Shown: positions 63,937 through 64,000 of the stretch, one piece after another | How positions within the stretch are numbered: position 1 is the first letter of the stretch | How the letters are laid out: every line of letters starts with the position of its first letter | Assembly (NCBI GenBank): GCA_947494965.1 | Contig: CANLWV010000008.1 | Location: 1-64,000, forward strand | DNA length: 64,000 bases | Reading direction: 5' to 3' | DNA from: an uncultured Salinicoccus sp. | GTDB lineage: Bacteria; Bacillota; Bacilli; Staphylococcales; Salinicoccaceae | The notes under the pieces: generated by a model | The model's input: the letters and a program-made list of their open reading frames with translations, nothing else | Told to the model about the DNA's origin: nothing | The model's database searches: none | Program-made: the position numbers and the translations under genes

Positions 63937-64000
63937 TTTTAGCACCTTCCAATAGTTGCACGAAAGATTCAGGTTTGAGTGACGCGCCGCCTACAAGAGC
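63929..64000 (-). CDS. tpiA: Triosephosphate isomerase, 3' end only
   Basis: The last 23 codons of a minus-strand gene that extends beyond the window. ALVGGASLKPESFVQLLEGA is the typical C-terminus with the phosphate-binding GGAS. The stop TAA overlaps the gpmI start, as in other staphylococcal glycolytic operons. Confidence 0.9.
   Translation of the reverse strand, partial: ALVGGASLKPESFVQLLEGAKND

Overview
The window is chromosomal core DNA from a low-GC Gram-positive bacterium of the family Staphylococcaceae. The suf, met, glycolytic and secG-est-rnr-smpB-ssrA blocks have staphylococcal gene content and order. The codon use looks richer in G and C than S. aureus. A full Mnh/Mrp sodium/proton antiporter operon and a second NhaC-type carrier suggest a salt-tolerant relative such as Salinicoccus or Jeotgalicoccus. 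The genus assignment is inference. No rRNA, tRNA, insertion sequence, phage gene, integrase or CRISPR array was seen. The only stable RNA gene is ssrA (tmRNA).

Layout. 1-5.8 kb: two glutamate dehydrogenases in tandem, then rocD and rocA, all on the minus strand. Together they take ornithine or proline carbon to glutamate and 2-oxoglutarate, with a CcpA (cre) site in front of rocA. 5.9-7.6 kb: small S1-domain, DUF1871 and membrane genes and a cyclophilin. 7.8-13.6 kb: mnhABCDEFG on the plus strand. 13.6-23.4 kb: a block that matches the B. subtilis yux/yui/yut neighbourhood (hotdog thioesterase, pepA, yuiB, ndh, yutM, yuzB, yutJ, nfu, yuzD, bioY, a hydroxyacid dehydrogenase, yutF, yutE, a DUF3055 gene, yutD). 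23.7-28.7 kb: an NhaC-family carrier behind a lysine riboswitch, then yunD, a TauE/SafE carrier and yunF. 28.7-36.8 kb: an iron-export-type ABC pair (fetA-fetB) behind a perfect PerR box, a thioredoxin, an EamA transporter, a UbiA-type prenyltransferase, a PH/GRAM-like gene, nnrDE, a secreted M15 peptidase behind a WalR box, and ctaB.

36.9-42.1 kb: sufCDSUB. 42.3-48.9 kb: metNIQ behind a SAM-I riboswitch, then thioredoxin, Toprim, gcvH, ArsC-like, thioredoxin, aroD and DUF488 genes. 48.9-52 kb: a divergent MurE-like Mur ligase, a DUF1722 gene broken by a C7 homopolymer, a Usp gene and ssrA. 52-55.9 kb: smpB, rnr, est and secG. 56-60.9 kb: a sucrose cassette (scrR, scrB, scrK, scrA) lying between secG and the glycolytic genes. 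61-64 kb: eno, gpmI and the 3' end of tpiA.

Features that stand out are mostly regulatory and are read directly from sequence: L-box and S-box riboswitches, PerR, WalR, BirA, cre and LacI-type operator matches, and an unexplained structured leader ahead of fetAB. Two probable frameshifts (DUF1722 at C7; a small CxxC ORF ahead of yutD) and the Mur ligase lacking the usual MurE specificity motif are the most unusual coding observations. No clearly new multi-gene defence or biosynthetic system was found.
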